A DNA stretch of 64,000 nucleotides from Dyadobacter sp. CECT 9275 (lineage in GTDB: Bacteria > Bacteroidota > Bacteroidia > Cytophagales > Spirosomataceae), in NCBI RefSeq assembly GCF_907164905.1, contig NZ_CAJRAF010000001.1, positions 1,771,001-1,835,000 of the forward strand, written 5' to 3'. The translations under genes and the position numbers were made by a program. Numbering within the stretch: the first letter of the stretch is position 1; every line of letters begins with the position of its first letter. The notes under the pieces are model-generated. The model had not been told where the DNA came from, did not search any database, and was given only the letters and a program-made list of their open reading frames with translations. Positions 17,508 to 26,058 of the stretch are shown here, in pieces.

Positions 17508-18235
17508 GCGTTGCGTTAGTTACCGGTGCATCCAGAGGGCTGGGAAGAGCAATTGCGGTTCAGTTGGCCAAGGATCACGGGTTGTATATACTTGTTAATT
17601 ATTCTGCAAATAAGGACGCTGCTGAGGAAACCCTGCGCGAAATACAAAACACCGGAGGCGAAGGTGAACTACTCCAGTTTAATGTACAGACAAAAACGGA
17701 GGTAGACGAGGCGCTTAACAAATGGAGAGAGCAGAACGAAGGAAAACACATTAGTGTTCTGGTGAATAATGCAGGAGTAACACGCGACGGTCTTTTTATG
17801 TGGATGCCCGAAAAGGATTGGGACGATGTCATGAATATTTCCGCCAAGGGGCTGTATAATGTAACGCAGAATGCCATCCAGCAGATGTTGCGCAAACGTT
17901 CCGGCAGGATCGTCAACATTGCGTCGGTATCGGGGATGAAGGGTGTGGCCGGGCAGACCAATTATTCGGCTGCCAAAGGAGCCATTGTTGCAGCCACCAA
18001 AGCTTTGGCACAGGAAGTTGCCAAAAGGAAAATTACAGTGAATGCCGTGGCACCGGGTTTCATTACCAGTGATATGACGAAGGATCTGAACGAAGACGAG
18101 TTAAAACAGATGATTCCGATGAACCGCTTTGGAAAAGCGGAAGAGGTGGCCCATCTGGTGAGTTTTCTTGTTTCCGATAAAGCCGCTTATATTACCGGCG
18201 AGGTAATTAATATCAATGGAGGAATTTATTCTTAG
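17504..18235 (+). CDS. fabG: 3-oxoacyl-ACP reductase (FabG-like SDR)
   Basis: A 243-residue short-chain dehydrogenase that reduces the beta-keto group on ACP-bound intermediates with NADPH. The NADP-binding motif is TGASRGLGRA, then VNNAGVTRDG. The catalytic Ser-Tyr-Lys lie in NIASVSGMKG and NYSAAKGA, and the C-terminus ends with ITGEVININGG. It overlaps the ammonia-lyase stop by four bases (ATGA) and precedes a ketosynthase by three. It is therefore almost certainly the pathway ketoreductase rather than the housekeeping FabG. Confidence 0.9.
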   Translation: MSVALVTGASRGLGRAIAVQLAKDHGLYILVNYSANKDAAEETLREIQNTGGEGELLQFNVQTKTEVDEALNKWREQNEGKHISVLVNNAGVTRDGLFMWMPEKDWDDVMNISAKGLYNVTQNAIQQMLRKRSGRIVNIASVSGMKGVAGQTNYSAAKGAIVAATKALAQEVAKRKITVNAVAPGFITSDMTKDLNEDELKQMIPMNRFGKAEEVAHLVSFLVSDKAAYITGEVININGGIYS

Positions 18236-18238
18236 GTA

Positions 18239-19462
18239 ATGAGTAACAGAGTTGTCATAACGGGTATCGGTATCTACTCTTGTCTGGGTGAAAACCTCGG
18301 CCAGGTGACCCAATCGTTATATGCGGGAAAAAGCGGTATCATATTTGACAAGGCACGCAAAGATTTTGGTTTTCGCTCTGCCCTTACGGGAATGGTTGCG
18401 CGGCCCGATCTTAAACCGTTTTTGTCGAGAAGGCAGCGCATGGGCATGCATGAACCGGCAGAATATGCTTACATGGCTACCAGAGAAGCGCTGGAGACAT
18501 CGGGGCTTGATATTGATTTTCTGGACAAAACCGAGACGGGGATCATCTTCGGAAACGACAGTACCGCGGCCTCGGTGATTGAAGCAACCGATAAAGTGCG
18601 TGAAAAACGGGATACCACGCTGATTGGGAGCGGAGCCATTTTTCAGAATATGAATAGCACCGTCAATATGAACCTTTCAACCATATTTAAGCTGAAAGGG
18701 ATCAACTTTACCTTGAGCGCCGCCTGCGCTTCGGGCTCACACTCCATTGGCATGGGTTATCTGCTGATCCAACAGGGCCTGCAGGAAAGGGTGATCTGCG
18801 GCGGAGCGCAGGAGATCAACATGGAGTCTATGTGCAGTTTCGATGGTCTGGGCACTTTCTCTACGCACGAATCTGAGCCAATGAAGGCTTCCAGACCTTT
18901 TGACCGTGATCGTGACGGCCTGATTCCCAGCGGAGGTGCCGCAACTGTGATACTGGAATCCTATGACGCGGCGGTTAAAAGAGGGGCGCCTATCCTGGCA
19001 GAACTCATTGGTTATGGATTTTCATCCAATGGAGACCATATCTCCAATCCAAGTATAGACGGGCAGGTGAGATCCCTGCAAATGGCACTTGGCCAGGCAG
19101 GCATAGGGCCAGAGGCCATCGATTATATCAATGCACATGCCACTTCCACGCCGGTAGGGGATAGCAGTGAGGCCAGGGCTATTTATGAGGTTTTCGGCGG
19201 GGAAGTACCAGTGAGTTCCACCAAGTCGTTAACAGGGCATGAATGCTGGATGGCCGGAGCGAGTGAGATCGTTTACTCTTTGCTGATGCTCCAGAACGAT
19301 TTTATTGCTCCTAATATCAATTTTGAAAATCCTGATGAAGATTCGGCCAGGATCAACATCGTTCCCGAAACAAAATCTCACAAAATCGACTGTTTTTTAT
19401 CCAATTCATTCGGTTTTGGAGGTACCAACTCCACGCTGATCGTGAGGCGCATTACTTCGTAA
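18239..19462 (+). CDS. Beta-ketoacyl-ACP synthase, Cys-active (KS 1)
   Basis: A 407-residue condensing enzyme of the FabB/FabF group. The nucleophile is Cys163 in SAACASGSHSIG. The two histidines are in INAHATSTPVGD and SLTGHECWMAG, and the C-terminal loop is NSFGFGGTN. The GHE-CW stretch and the C163 position resemble FabB more than FabF. It extends the ACP-bound polyene by decarboxylative condensation with malonyl-ACP. It lies three bases after the ketoreductase. A 176-base spacer then precedes the ACP gene and may carry an internal promoter. Confidence 0.9.
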   Translation: MSNRVVITGIGIYSCLGENLGQVTQSLYAGKSGIIFDKARKDFGFRSALTGMVARPDLKPFLSRRQRMGMHEPAEYAYMATREALETSGLDIDFLDKTETGIIFGNDSTAASVIEATDKVREKRDTTLIGSGAIFQNMNSTVNMNLSTIFKLKGINFTLSAACASGSHSIGMGYLLIQQGLQERVICGGAQEINMESMCSFDGLGTFSTHESEPMKASRPFDRDRDGLIPSGGAATVILESYDAAVKRGAPILAELIGYGFSSNGDHISNPSIDGQVRSLQMALGQAGIGPEAIDYINAHATSTPVGDSSEARAIYEVFGGEVPVSSTKSLTGHECWMAGASEIVYSLLMLQNDFIAPNINFENPDEDSARINIVPETKSHKIDCFLSNSFGFGGTNSTLIVRRITS

Positions 19463-19638
19463 ACGGTACCGTGCTCCTCTTCAAACTTAGTAATTTTGCC
19501 AATAGTGCCTCGTAGAAAATAAAATAGCTGATCTTTTACTACGATTTGTAAAAATTATTGTGTCAAAGGCTATTTTTAATTTCAAAATTTGAGGGCATTA
19601 TGGAAACTATCAGAAAAGAATAAATTAATTTTGTTGCC

Positions 19639-19905
19639 ATGAATGTAATTGACGTAAAAATGAGTTTGGAAGAAGTTATTGAAGGGACAAGAGATTTTTT
19701 ATCCGAAGAATTCGAGGTAGACAGGAATTTAATTCTTCCTCAAAACAGCCTGAAGGAAACTTTGGACCTGGATAGTCTCGATTACGTTGATCTGGTGGTG
19801 CTCATTGAAGAGAACCTCAACATTAAAGTAACAGGTGAAGATTTTAAGGATATCGTCACTTTTGGTGACTTTTATGCACTTGTAAAAAAGAAACTTGCAC
19901 TCTAA
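19639..19905 (+). CDS. Acyl carrier protein 1
   Basis: An 88-residue carrier protein. Ser46 in LDLDSLDYVDLVVLIEE is the phosphopantetheine attachment site, and the surrounding acidic helix II is typical. The DSLDYVDLV helix is close to ACPs of aryl-polyene and dialkylresorcinol clusters. It is followed after three bases by an LpxL-like acyltransferase. A second ACP gene (23444) in the same cluster suggests a division of labour between chain building and starter loading or release, but which does what is not visible. Confidence 0.9.
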   Translation: MNVIDVKMSLEEVIEGTRDFLSEEFEVDRNLILPQNSLKETLDLDSLDYVDLVVLIEENLNIKVTGEDFKDIVTFGDFYALVKKKLAL

Positions 19906-19908
19906 AGC

Positions 19909-20781
19909 ATGAGCCGTTGGGATGGGAAGACCAGAGGGTCCTTAACCGGCTACAAAATATTCCTGTTTTTTATCAGGCATTTGGGTTTGGGCTTTGCCTA
20001 TACTCTTTTAAGGATAGTAACGTACTATTACTATCTGTTTGCTTCGGGCCCAAGAAATATCCTCATTCAATTTTATCAAAATTCTTTTCACTTTTCAAAG
20101 GAGAAGGCCAGAAAACTGGCCCGCAGGAATTTCTATATCTTCGGACAGACGCTTGTGGACAGGGCTGCATTTTTGCTGGGAAAAGTGGATACCTTTAGCC
20201 ATACCTTTGAAAATGAGCAATACCTGGTGGATATCAGAAATGCCGGTAAGGGAGGCATTCTTTTGAGTGCTCATGTAGGGAACTGGGAAACGGCGGGCAA
20301 TCTGCTCAAGGGAAGAATTACGCCAACCATCAATATTGTGATGCTGGATGCGGAAGTGGAGAGTATTAAAAAGTTCATGCAATTGTCAACCGGCGGTCCC
20401 AAGTTTAATGTGATTCCGATTAAAAATGACCTGTCGCATATTATTTCTATCCGTAATGCGCTGATCAGTAATGAGTTTGTGGCCATTCATGCAGATCGGT
20501 ATCTGGACGGTGCGAAATTCATAGAGATGGAATTTTTAGGAAAAACAGCCAGATTTCCGATGGGTCCGTTTATTATTGCTTCCAAATTCGATGCGCCAGT
20601 AACCTTTGTTTTTGCCACAAAGGACGGAACACACAGTTATCATTTAAGTGCAACGGAGCCAATTACTGTGCGTTTGAAGCCTGAGCAAATTGCCAGACAA
20701 TACGTGCAGGAACTGGAAAGGAAAGTGAGGCAATACCCTGAGCAATGGTTTAATTACTACGATTTTTTCAATAATGGCTGA
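19909..20781 (+). CDS. LpxL/HtrB-like acyltransferase
   Basis: A 290-residue protein of the lipid A late-acyltransferase family (HtrB/LpxL/WaaM). An N-terminal membrane anchor lies at about residues 15-45. The HX4E catalytic motif is in SAHVGNWETAGNLL. The mid-region NEFVAIHADRYLDGAKF and the FLGKTARFPMGP block are standard for the family. Within aryl-polyene clusters such enzymes are thought to attach the polyene acyl chain, or an additional fatty acyl chain, to a lipid acceptor at the inner membrane. It lies between an ACP and a dehydratase and overlaps the latter by eight bases. The housekeeping lipid A role is the alternative. Confidence 0.82.
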   Translation: MSRWDGKTRGSLTGYKIFLFFIRHLGLGFAYTLLRIVTYYYYLFASGPRNILIQFYQNSFHFSKEKARKLARRNFYIFGQTLVDRAAFLLGKVDTFSHTFENEQYLVDIRNAGKGGILLSAHVGNWETAGNLLKGRITPTINIVMLDAEVESIKKFMQLSTGGPKFNVIPIKNDLSHIISIRNALISNEFVAIHADRYLDGAKFIEMEFLGKTARFPMGPFIIASKFDAPVTFVFATKDGTHSYHLSATEPITVRLKPEQIARQYVQELERKVRQYPEQWFNYYDFFNNG

Positions 20782-21187
20782 AAAGCAAAATATTCTGGAT
20801 TATATCCCGCATCGTCCGCCGTTTGTAATGTTGGACCGCCTGTTGAGCGCTACGCCGGAAAAATTTGAGTCTGAATTTTATGTGGATGAAGATAATGTGC
20901 TGGTCAGCAAAGGGTTTTTTCTGGAAACAGGGCTGATTGAAAATATCGCGCAAACCAGCGCAGGCGGTTTTGGTTTTCTGGACCGGTCGGAGGACAGTGG
21001 CCCAAGGGTTGGTTTTATAGGTGCGGTTACCAAAGTGGAGGTATATGAACTACCACCCGTCGGCACTACCATATCGACCATCGTGATGCCCACGCATCAG
21101 TTGGGTAATATTGTGATGGTGCGAGGTTCTAATTATCTGAACGACCGGAAATTACTGGAGTGCGAAATGAAAATTGTAATATCCTGA
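20774..21187 (+). CDS. Hot-dog dehydratase-like protein lacking the GHFP histidine (ApeP type)
   Basis: A 137-residue hot-dog protein with a FabZ-like start (IPHRPPFVMLDRLL). The catalytic GHFPG motif of FabZ is replaced by SKGFFLETG, so the active-site His is missing, while the helix with Glu (GLIENIAQTSAG) remains. In aryl-polyene systems the dehydratase is a heterodimer of a catalytic (ApeI) and a non-catalytic (ApeP) hot-dog subunit. This gene fits the ApeP role, with the gene at 28409 as its partner. It overlaps the acyltransferase gene by eight bases. Confidence 0.75.
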   Translation: MAEKQNILDYIPHRPPFVMLDRLLSATPEKFESEFYVDEDNVLVSKGFFLETGLIENIAQTSAGGFGFLDRSEDSGPRVGFIGAVTKVEVYELPPVGTTISTIVMPTHQLGNIVMVRGSNYLNDRKLLECEMKIVIS

Positions 21188-21294
21188 CAGGTCCAGGATG
21201 GGCTGAAAGGTGAACAATAACCAAGGCGAAGGCGGCAAAATTCAGAAAAAATGACTATTCTTGCTGACTCCTAACGCCGTTCTAGAATTAAAAT

Positions 21295-21717
21295 ATGCTT
21301 TCCTCAGAAATTGAAATTGATATCAGATTTAGCGAAACGGATGCGATGGGTGTTGTATGGCACGGTAACTATCTAAAGTTTTTTGAAGATGGAAGGGAGG
21401 CTTTCGGAAAGGCCTACGGCCTGGAGTACCTCACTATTTTTGACAAGGGATATTTTACGCCGATCGTGAAGTCGGAGATTGACCATAAGGCACCTGTTTA
21501 TTACGGGCAGAAAATAAAAGTGATCACAAAGTATATCCCCGCCAAATCTGCTAAAATTCTCTTTGAATATGAAGTAGTTAATCTCACTACCGGCGAGCTT
21601 TGTGCTGTAGGGAAAACCATGCAGGTTTTTCTGGACAAAACTTCCCGTACGCTGGAGCTTCTCACACCCGAATTTTATCATGCGTGGAAGGTCGCCAACC
21701 TCGCTCAAAGCAACTAG
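21295..21717 (+). CDS. Acyl-CoA/acyl-ACP thioesterase (4HBT, YbgC-like)
   Basis: A 140-residue hot-dog thioesterase. The 4-hydroxybenzoyl-CoA thioesterase signature is RFSETDAMGVVWHGNYLKFF with the catalytic Asp. It hydrolyses thioesters and in this context could release or proof-read polyene intermediates; aryl-polyene clusters contain a thioesterase of this family. It starts 107 bases after the dehydratase-like gene and is followed by a ketosynthase eleven bases downstream. Length and motif are ordinary. Confidence 0.85.
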   Translation: MLSSEIEIDIRFSETDAMGVVWHGNYLKFFEDGREAFGKAYGLEYLTIFDKGYFTPIVKSEIDHKAPVYYGQKIKVITKYIPAKSAKILFEYEVVNLTTGELCAVGKTMQVFLDKTSRTLELLTPEFYHAWKVANLAQSN

Positions 21718-21728
21718 TCAGTAGAGTA

Positions 21729-22811
21729 ATGTCTTATATCGGCGCCGAATCGATCATCAGCCCTTTGGGTAATTGTACGGAGGAAAACTGGGACGCGCTT
21801 TGCGCCAACCGCACAGGTATTTCACTGGTGGAAGGCGCGGGTTTTAATGGTGGAGCACTTCATTTGGCCCGAATGGAGAATTTCCAGCCAGCCTTCAAAT
21901 TTGAGAATCTTCTGGTCAAGATTTTAGCCGATATATCTGATAAAATTGATCCCGCCATCATTTCCTCGGATCGGACGCTGGTGATAATCAGTTCTACGAA
22001 AGGTGCCATAAACGAAAGCATCCGGGATCAGTTTGCTTCGGCTGTTCAAAATATTTCGCGGCGATTCAGCCTACGGCATATACCCCTGGTGATTTCAAAT
22101 GCCTGCATATCGGGGGTGCTGGCCATCAATGCAGGAGGTAACCTCATCCGCGCAGGGCACTACGACCATGTGGTAGTATTGGGATGCGATGTCATTTCAG
22201 ATTTCGTGGTTTTTGGATTTCAGTCACTTTTTGCCATTAGTAACCGGCCCTGTGCGCCGTTTGACGCCAGCAGAAATGGAATTACCATGGGTGAGGGCTG
22301 CGCAGGAGTGGTGCTTTCCAAGAGCCTTGAAATTTACAGGGAGCCGCCTCTCCGGCTACTGGAAGGAGCTTCGGCCAATGATGCTAACCATATTTCCGGG
22401 CCATCGCGTACCGGCGAAGGATTGTTCAGGGCCGTAACGCGTACTTTGGCTGATCACAGTTTAACGGCCTCGGACATTGATTTTATTTCGGCTCACGGCA
22501 CTGCCACCGTTTATAATGATGAAATGGAGGCCATCGCGTTTGACAGGCTTGGGATGAATCATATTCCTCTCAATAGCCTGAAAGGGTATTTCGGGCACAC
22601 GCTGGGGGCAGCGGGTGTGATCGAAACGACGGCATCCATGCAGATGTTACGAAAGCAAACACTGATCCGGTGCCTTGGTTTTGAAAACTCAGGGACTTCA
22701 AAGGAACTGAACATTGTAAAAGATAATATCGCAACTCCCTTGCATACCATCCTCAAAACGGCATCGGGCTTTGGGGGCGGGAATGCTTCACTGATTATCC
22801 GTAACCTATGA
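21729..22811 (+). CDS. Beta-ketoacyl-ACP synthase, Cys-active (KS 2)
   Basis: A 360-residue ketosynthase, shorter than FabF by about 50 residues. Cys126 lies in ISNACISGVLAIN. The histidines are in FISAHGTATVYND and GYFGHTLGAAG, and the C-terminus has a TASGFGGGNASLI loop. All three active-site residues are present. The open frame extends upstream to 21600 but that would overlap the thioesterase, so the ATG at 21729 is chosen. It overlaps the next gene, a Cys-less ketosynthase fragment, by four bases, suggesting the two products act together. Confidence 0.86.
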   Translation: MSYIGAESIISPLGNCTEENWDALCANRTGISLVEGAGFNGGALHLARMENFQPAFKFENLLVKILADISDKIDPAIISSDRTLVIISSTKGAINESIRDQFASAVQNISRRFSLRHIPLVISNACISGVLAINAGGNLIRAGHYDHVVVLGCDVISDFVVFGFQSLFAISNRPCAPFDASRNGITMGEGCAGVVLSKSLEIYREPPLRLLEGASANDANHISGPSRTGEGLFRAVTRTLADHSLTASDIDFISAHGTATVYNDEMEAIAFDRLGMNHIPLNSLKGYFGHTLGAAGVIETTASMQMLRKQTLIRCLGFENSGTSKELNIVKDNIATPLHTILKTASGFGGGNASLIIRNL

Positions 22812-23413
22812 GCTTTATTACATCCTACTGCCGGATAAGCCATGATCGCTGTACAGTTAACGGAGAAATGGTCGCCAGCCGGAAATTCACTGAAGACACC
22901 TGGCTCAGGGAGTTGTACAAGGAAACAGGGCTGTCGTACCCGAAGTTCTATAAAATGGATCAGCTGGCTCAGGCAGGGTTTCTTGCCTTTGAAGCACTTC
23001 GGAAGGTGAATCCTGACCTGTCTTCCTATCGGGATGATGCAGTGGCCATGGTTTTTGCAAACAGCCATTCCAGTGCTGATACCGATCAGCGTTTTCAAAA
23101 AACATATCAGGAAAACACAGCTCCGAGCCCCGCTCTTTTTGTATATACCCTGCCCAACATCGTATTGGGCGAAATAGCTATTCTTAACAAGTGGTATGGT
23201 GAAAATATGTTTGCTGTTTTGCCTAACTTCGCGGCTGATTTTTTTGTGAACTACGGAAATATCCTGCTTTCAGGAAATACAGAAGCGGTACTGGGGGGAT
23301 GGCTGGATATACTGGATGATAAAATCGAAATTTTTCTCTTTTTTGTGGAAACAAAAGCGGGTACAGGAATTGACTTCACAGCAAAGAATCTGGCATGTAT
23401 TGCCGGGATATGA
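22808..23413 (+). CDS. Short ketosynthase-like protein, Cys-less (chain-length-factor type)
   Basis: A 201-residue protein that matches only the N-terminal half of a ketosynthase. It has VAMVFANSHSSADTDQRF, then PSPALFVYTLPNIVLGEIAI, then FAVLPNFAADFFVNYGN. There is no Cys in the nucleophile region (the stretch reads LPNFAADFF) and no His-containing C-terminal half. It resembles the short ketosynthase-like subunits that pair with active ketosynthases in aryl-polyene clusters (ApeC type). The four-base overlap with KS 2 suggests that pairing here. A truncated gene is the alternative, but the clean operon context argues for function. Confidence 0.7.
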   Translation: MSFITSYCRISHDRCTVNGEMVASRKFTEDTWLRELYKETGLSYPKFYKMDQLAQAGFLAFEALRKVNPDLSSYRDDAVAMVFANSHSSADTDQRFQKTYQENTAPSPALFVYTLPNIVLGEIAILNKWYGENMFAVLPNFAADFFVNYGNILLSGNTEAVLGGWLDILDDKIEIFLFFVETKAGTGIDFTAKNLACIAGI

Positions 23414-23443
23414 TTGATAATTTATTGCAGAAAGGTAATCAGG

Positions 23444-23707
23444 ATGATAATGGATAACTTAAAAGAAGACTTAAAGAAACAAATCATTGAGCAGCTGAAT
23501 CTGGAAGATATCCAGGTTTCTGATATTGGGGACGATACTTACCTTTTCCGGGAAGAAGGCCTGGCGCTGGACTCGATTGATGCCCTGGAACTCATAGTGC
23601 TGCTTGAGAAATTCCATGGTATTCAGGTCACCAACCCGGAAGAGGGGAAGGAAGCCTTCCTGACGGTCAACACCATGGCGGAGTATATCCGCAGTAAAAA
23701 AGGTTAA
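23444..23707 (+). CDS. Acyl carrier protein 2
   Basis: An 87-residue carrier protein with Ser44 in LALDSIDALELIVLLEK as the phosphopantetheine site and an acidic recognition helix. The frame is open from a TTG at 23414. The ATG at 23444, nine bases after an AAAGG ribosome-binding sequence, is the better start; the ATG at 23450 is also possible. It lies directly between the short ketosynthase-like gene and a metallophosphoesterase. The DSID core differs from DSLD in ACP 1, so the two are distinct carriers rather than a recent duplication. Confidence 0.9.
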   Translation: MIMDNLKEDLKKQIIEQLNLEDIQVSDIGDDTYLFREEGLALDSIDALELIVLLEKFHGIQVTNPEEGKEAFLTVNTMAEYIRSKKG

Positions 23708-23722
23708 TCTCATGCTGGTCTG

Positions 23723-24805
23723 ATGAAAAGTAATCTGCAACTGCTGTACGGAGTTTTACTGTTATGGATACTTTCACAAAGTGCCATTGCGCAGAAAAGC
23801 GATTATGTATCACCAAAGCTCACTGATCCGGCTTCCTGGTCGCTTGTGCTTTTGCCCGACCCACAGACCTATGTCAAATTTGAAAGAAACCAGGCGATTT
23901 TTGACCTGATGACTTCCTGGGTAAGCGAGAATATCGACCCGCTCCAAATCAAAATGGTTTTGTGCACAGGAGATCTCGTAGAACAAAACGAACTCCTTGC
24001 TCCGGACGGTGTCAACGGAAACCAGACAAGCAAGGCGCAATGGCAGGCTGTTTCCCGCGCTTTTGGGCGGCTTGACGGCAAGGTACCTTATGTTGCGGCA
24101 ACGGGTAATCATGACTATGGTTTTAAAAGCGCCGAAAACAGGAACTCCCGCTACAACGAGTATTTTCCGGTTGATAAAAATATCTTGTCTCAAAAGCTTC
24201 TGCGTGAGGTAGGTACTGACTTTCTGGGACAGCCTACACTGGCTAATGCGGTCTATGATTTTACCTCTCCGCATGGTAAAAACTACCTGATTATGGTACT
24301 TGAGTTTGCGCCACGGAATGACGTGATCACCTGGGCAAAAAAGGTGATTGAGCAGCCAAAGTATAAGGATCATCAGGTGATTGTGCTGACCCATTCTTAC
24401 ATGGACTCCGACAACCAGCATATTGTGAAGGAAGAGTATCCGCTGACGGATGTAAATTACGGAGCGGCTATGTTCTCCAGACTTGTGCGGCCCAGTACCA
24501 ACATCAGGATGGTTTTTGCGGGGCACATTGGTTCTCCGGATTCACCAAAAGAGCATGTAGCTTTCCGGACGGATCTGAACAGTGCAGGTAAACCGGTGCA
24601 GCAAATGGTATTTAACGCACAGGCAATGGGAGGTGGCTGGCACGGGAACGGAGGAGATGGCTGGCTGAGAATACTGGAATTTTTACCGGACGGCAAGACT
24701 GTAAAAGTAAAAACGTTTTCACCGTTGTTTGCTATCTCACCAACCACCAGGCAATATGCCTGGAGAACTGAGCCTTTTGACCAGTTCACCTTTACACTGG
24801 ACTGA
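23723..24805 (+). CDS. Secreted calcineurin-like metallophosphoesterase
   Basis: A 360-residue protein with a signal peptide (hydrophobic residues 8-22, then AIAQKS) and a calcineurin-like fold. Metal-binding motifs are LLPDPQTY, VLCTGDLVEQN, ATGNHDYG and a late VFAGHIGSP. It would act in the periplasm. It sits inside the pigment operon, 15 bases after ACP 2 and just before KS 3. This is unexpected for a type II synthase, and it may remove a phosphate from a lipid-linked or sugar-linked intermediate. The substrate is unknown. Confidence 0.8.
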   Translation: MKSNLQLLYGVLLLWILSQSAIAQKSDYVSPKLTDPASWSLVLLPDPQTYVKFERNQAIFDLMTSWVSENIDPLQIKMVLCTGDLVEQNELLAPDGVNGNQTSKAQWQAVSRAFGRLDGKVPYVAATGNHDYGFKSAENRNSRYNEYFPVDKNILSQKLLREVGTDFLGQPTLANAVYDFTSPHGKNYLIMVLEFAPRNDVITWAKKVIEQPKYKDHQVIVLTHSYMDSDNQHIVKEEYPLTDVNYGAAMFSRLVRPSTNIRMVFAGHIGSPDSPKEHVAFRTDLNSAGKPVQQMVFNAQAMGGGWHGNGGDGWLRILEFLPDGKTVKVKTFSPLFAISPTTRQYAWRTEPFDQFTFTLD

Positions 24806-24835
24806 TACTATTTTATTATTCTAATTTAACCGAAA

Positions 24836-26020
24836 GTGGGTGTTCGTATAACAGGAATGGGGATTGTTTCGGCTATTGGCTTAACGGTAGACGAAAATCT
24901 TCAGGCGTTGCGGGGAGAGAAATCCGGGATATCGGTTTCCAAACGCTGGGATGAAAGGAATGACCTGCTGGTGGGGGAGGTGAAAATGAGTAATGAAGAC
25001 CTACTCGTGCGTTTCGGTCTCAGTAATCCCTATCTTTCAAGAACAACCCTTTTGGGTCTTATGGCCGCCAGCGAAGCCTGGGGCACTAACGTACATCATC
25101 CCCAGCTGAAAACAGGTATTATTTCTGCCACTTCCGTGGGCGGCATGGATAAAAGTGAAGTTTTTTACCAGGATTATCTGAAAGGAAATCCTGGTAACTA
25201 TGAAGTACTAAAATACCACGACAGTGGCAATACAACTGAAAACATTGCAAAGCAACTAGGCATTGCGGGGTATATTAATACCTTGTCGACGGCCTGTTCT
25301 TCGGGAGCCAATGCCATTATGCTCGGTGCCCGGCTGATGGAACAGGGAAAGCTGGACCGCGTGCTGGTAGGCGGAATTGACCCGCTCACCAGATTTACGA
25401 TCAACGGATTTAAGTCGCTGATGATCTATGATGATGCCTGGTGCCGCCCTTTTGATGAGTCACGCGCTGGCCTTAACCTCGGAGAAGGTGCTGCTTTTTT
25501 GTTACTGGAGAATGAAAAGAGTTTAAATTTTTCGGGCAATAAAACCCTGTGTTATCTGAGCGGCTGGGCCAATGCGGCAGATGCATACCATCAGACGGCC
25601 TCGTCTCCGGAAGGGAAAGGGGCTACCCTTGCCGTCGGGAATGCGTTGAAGAAGGCAGGGATAACACCGCAGGAAATCAGCTACATCAACGCACATGGTA
25701 CGGGTACAAAGAATAACGATGTGTCGGAGTCTGTGGCTTTGAAAAATATTTTTGGAGACAACATTCCGCCCTTCAGTTCAACCAAAGCTTATACCGGGCA
25801 TACCCTGGCCGCTGCCGGAGCAATTGAGGCGGTTTTTTCTGTTCTGGCGATCAGAGACGGTCTGGTTTTTCCCAATCTGAATTATAGAAACAGTATCGAA
25901 GAGACGGGTTTAGTTCCGGTAACAAGCCTTAAAACAGGGCAGGATATTCATTCGGTCCTTTCCAACTCATTCGGATTCGGTGGAAATAATTCATCATTGG
26001 TATTTGCCCGGGAAGCCTGA
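24836..26020 (+). CDS. Beta-ketoacyl-ACP synthase, Cys-active (KS 3)
   Basis: A 394-residue FabF-type ketosynthase. The nucleophile is Cys154 in LSTACSSGANAIM. The histidines are in YINAHGTGTKNND and AYTGHTLAAAGAIEA, and the C-terminal loop is NSFGFGGNNSSLVF. It begins with GTG at 24836, and the first residues VGVRITGMGIVSAIG align with the usual start of the family. A Cys-less homologue follows after 38 bases, repeating the active/inactive pairing seen at 21729/22808. Confidence 0.9.
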   Translation: MGVRITGMGIVSAIGLTVDENLQALRGEKSGISVSKRWDERNDLLVGEVKMSNEDLLVRFGLSNPYLSRTTLLGLMAASEAWGTNVHHPQLKTGIISATSVGGMDKSEVFYQDYLKGNPGNYEVLKYHDSGNTTENIAKQLGIAGYINTLSTACSSGANAIMLGARLMEQGKLDRVLVGGIDPLTRFTINGFKSLMIYDDAWCRPFDESRAGLNLGEGAAFLLLENEKSLNFSGNKTLCYLSGWANAADAYHQTASSPEGKGATLAVGNALKKAGITPQEISYINAHGTGTKNNDVSESVALKNIFGDNIPPFSSTKAYTGHTLAAAGAIEAVFSVLAIRDGLVFPNLNYRNSIEETGLVPVTSLKTGQDIHSVLSNSFGFGGNNSSLVFAREA

Positions 26021-26058
26021 GTTGTCGTTTTAATCATTGAGATCTAAAAAATAAGTCG

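Noticed and set aside
19545..19633. Promoter-like boxes upstream of ACP 1 (TTTG-N22-TATTTTTA and a TAATTTTG next to the start codon)
   Set aside because: The first pair deviates in both box and spacing; the second would leave no leader. An internal promoter is possible but not supported enough.
23810..24526. 238-codon minus-strand frame opposite the metallophosphoesterase
   Set aside because: The plus-strand gene has signal peptide and metal motifs; the antisense translation has none.
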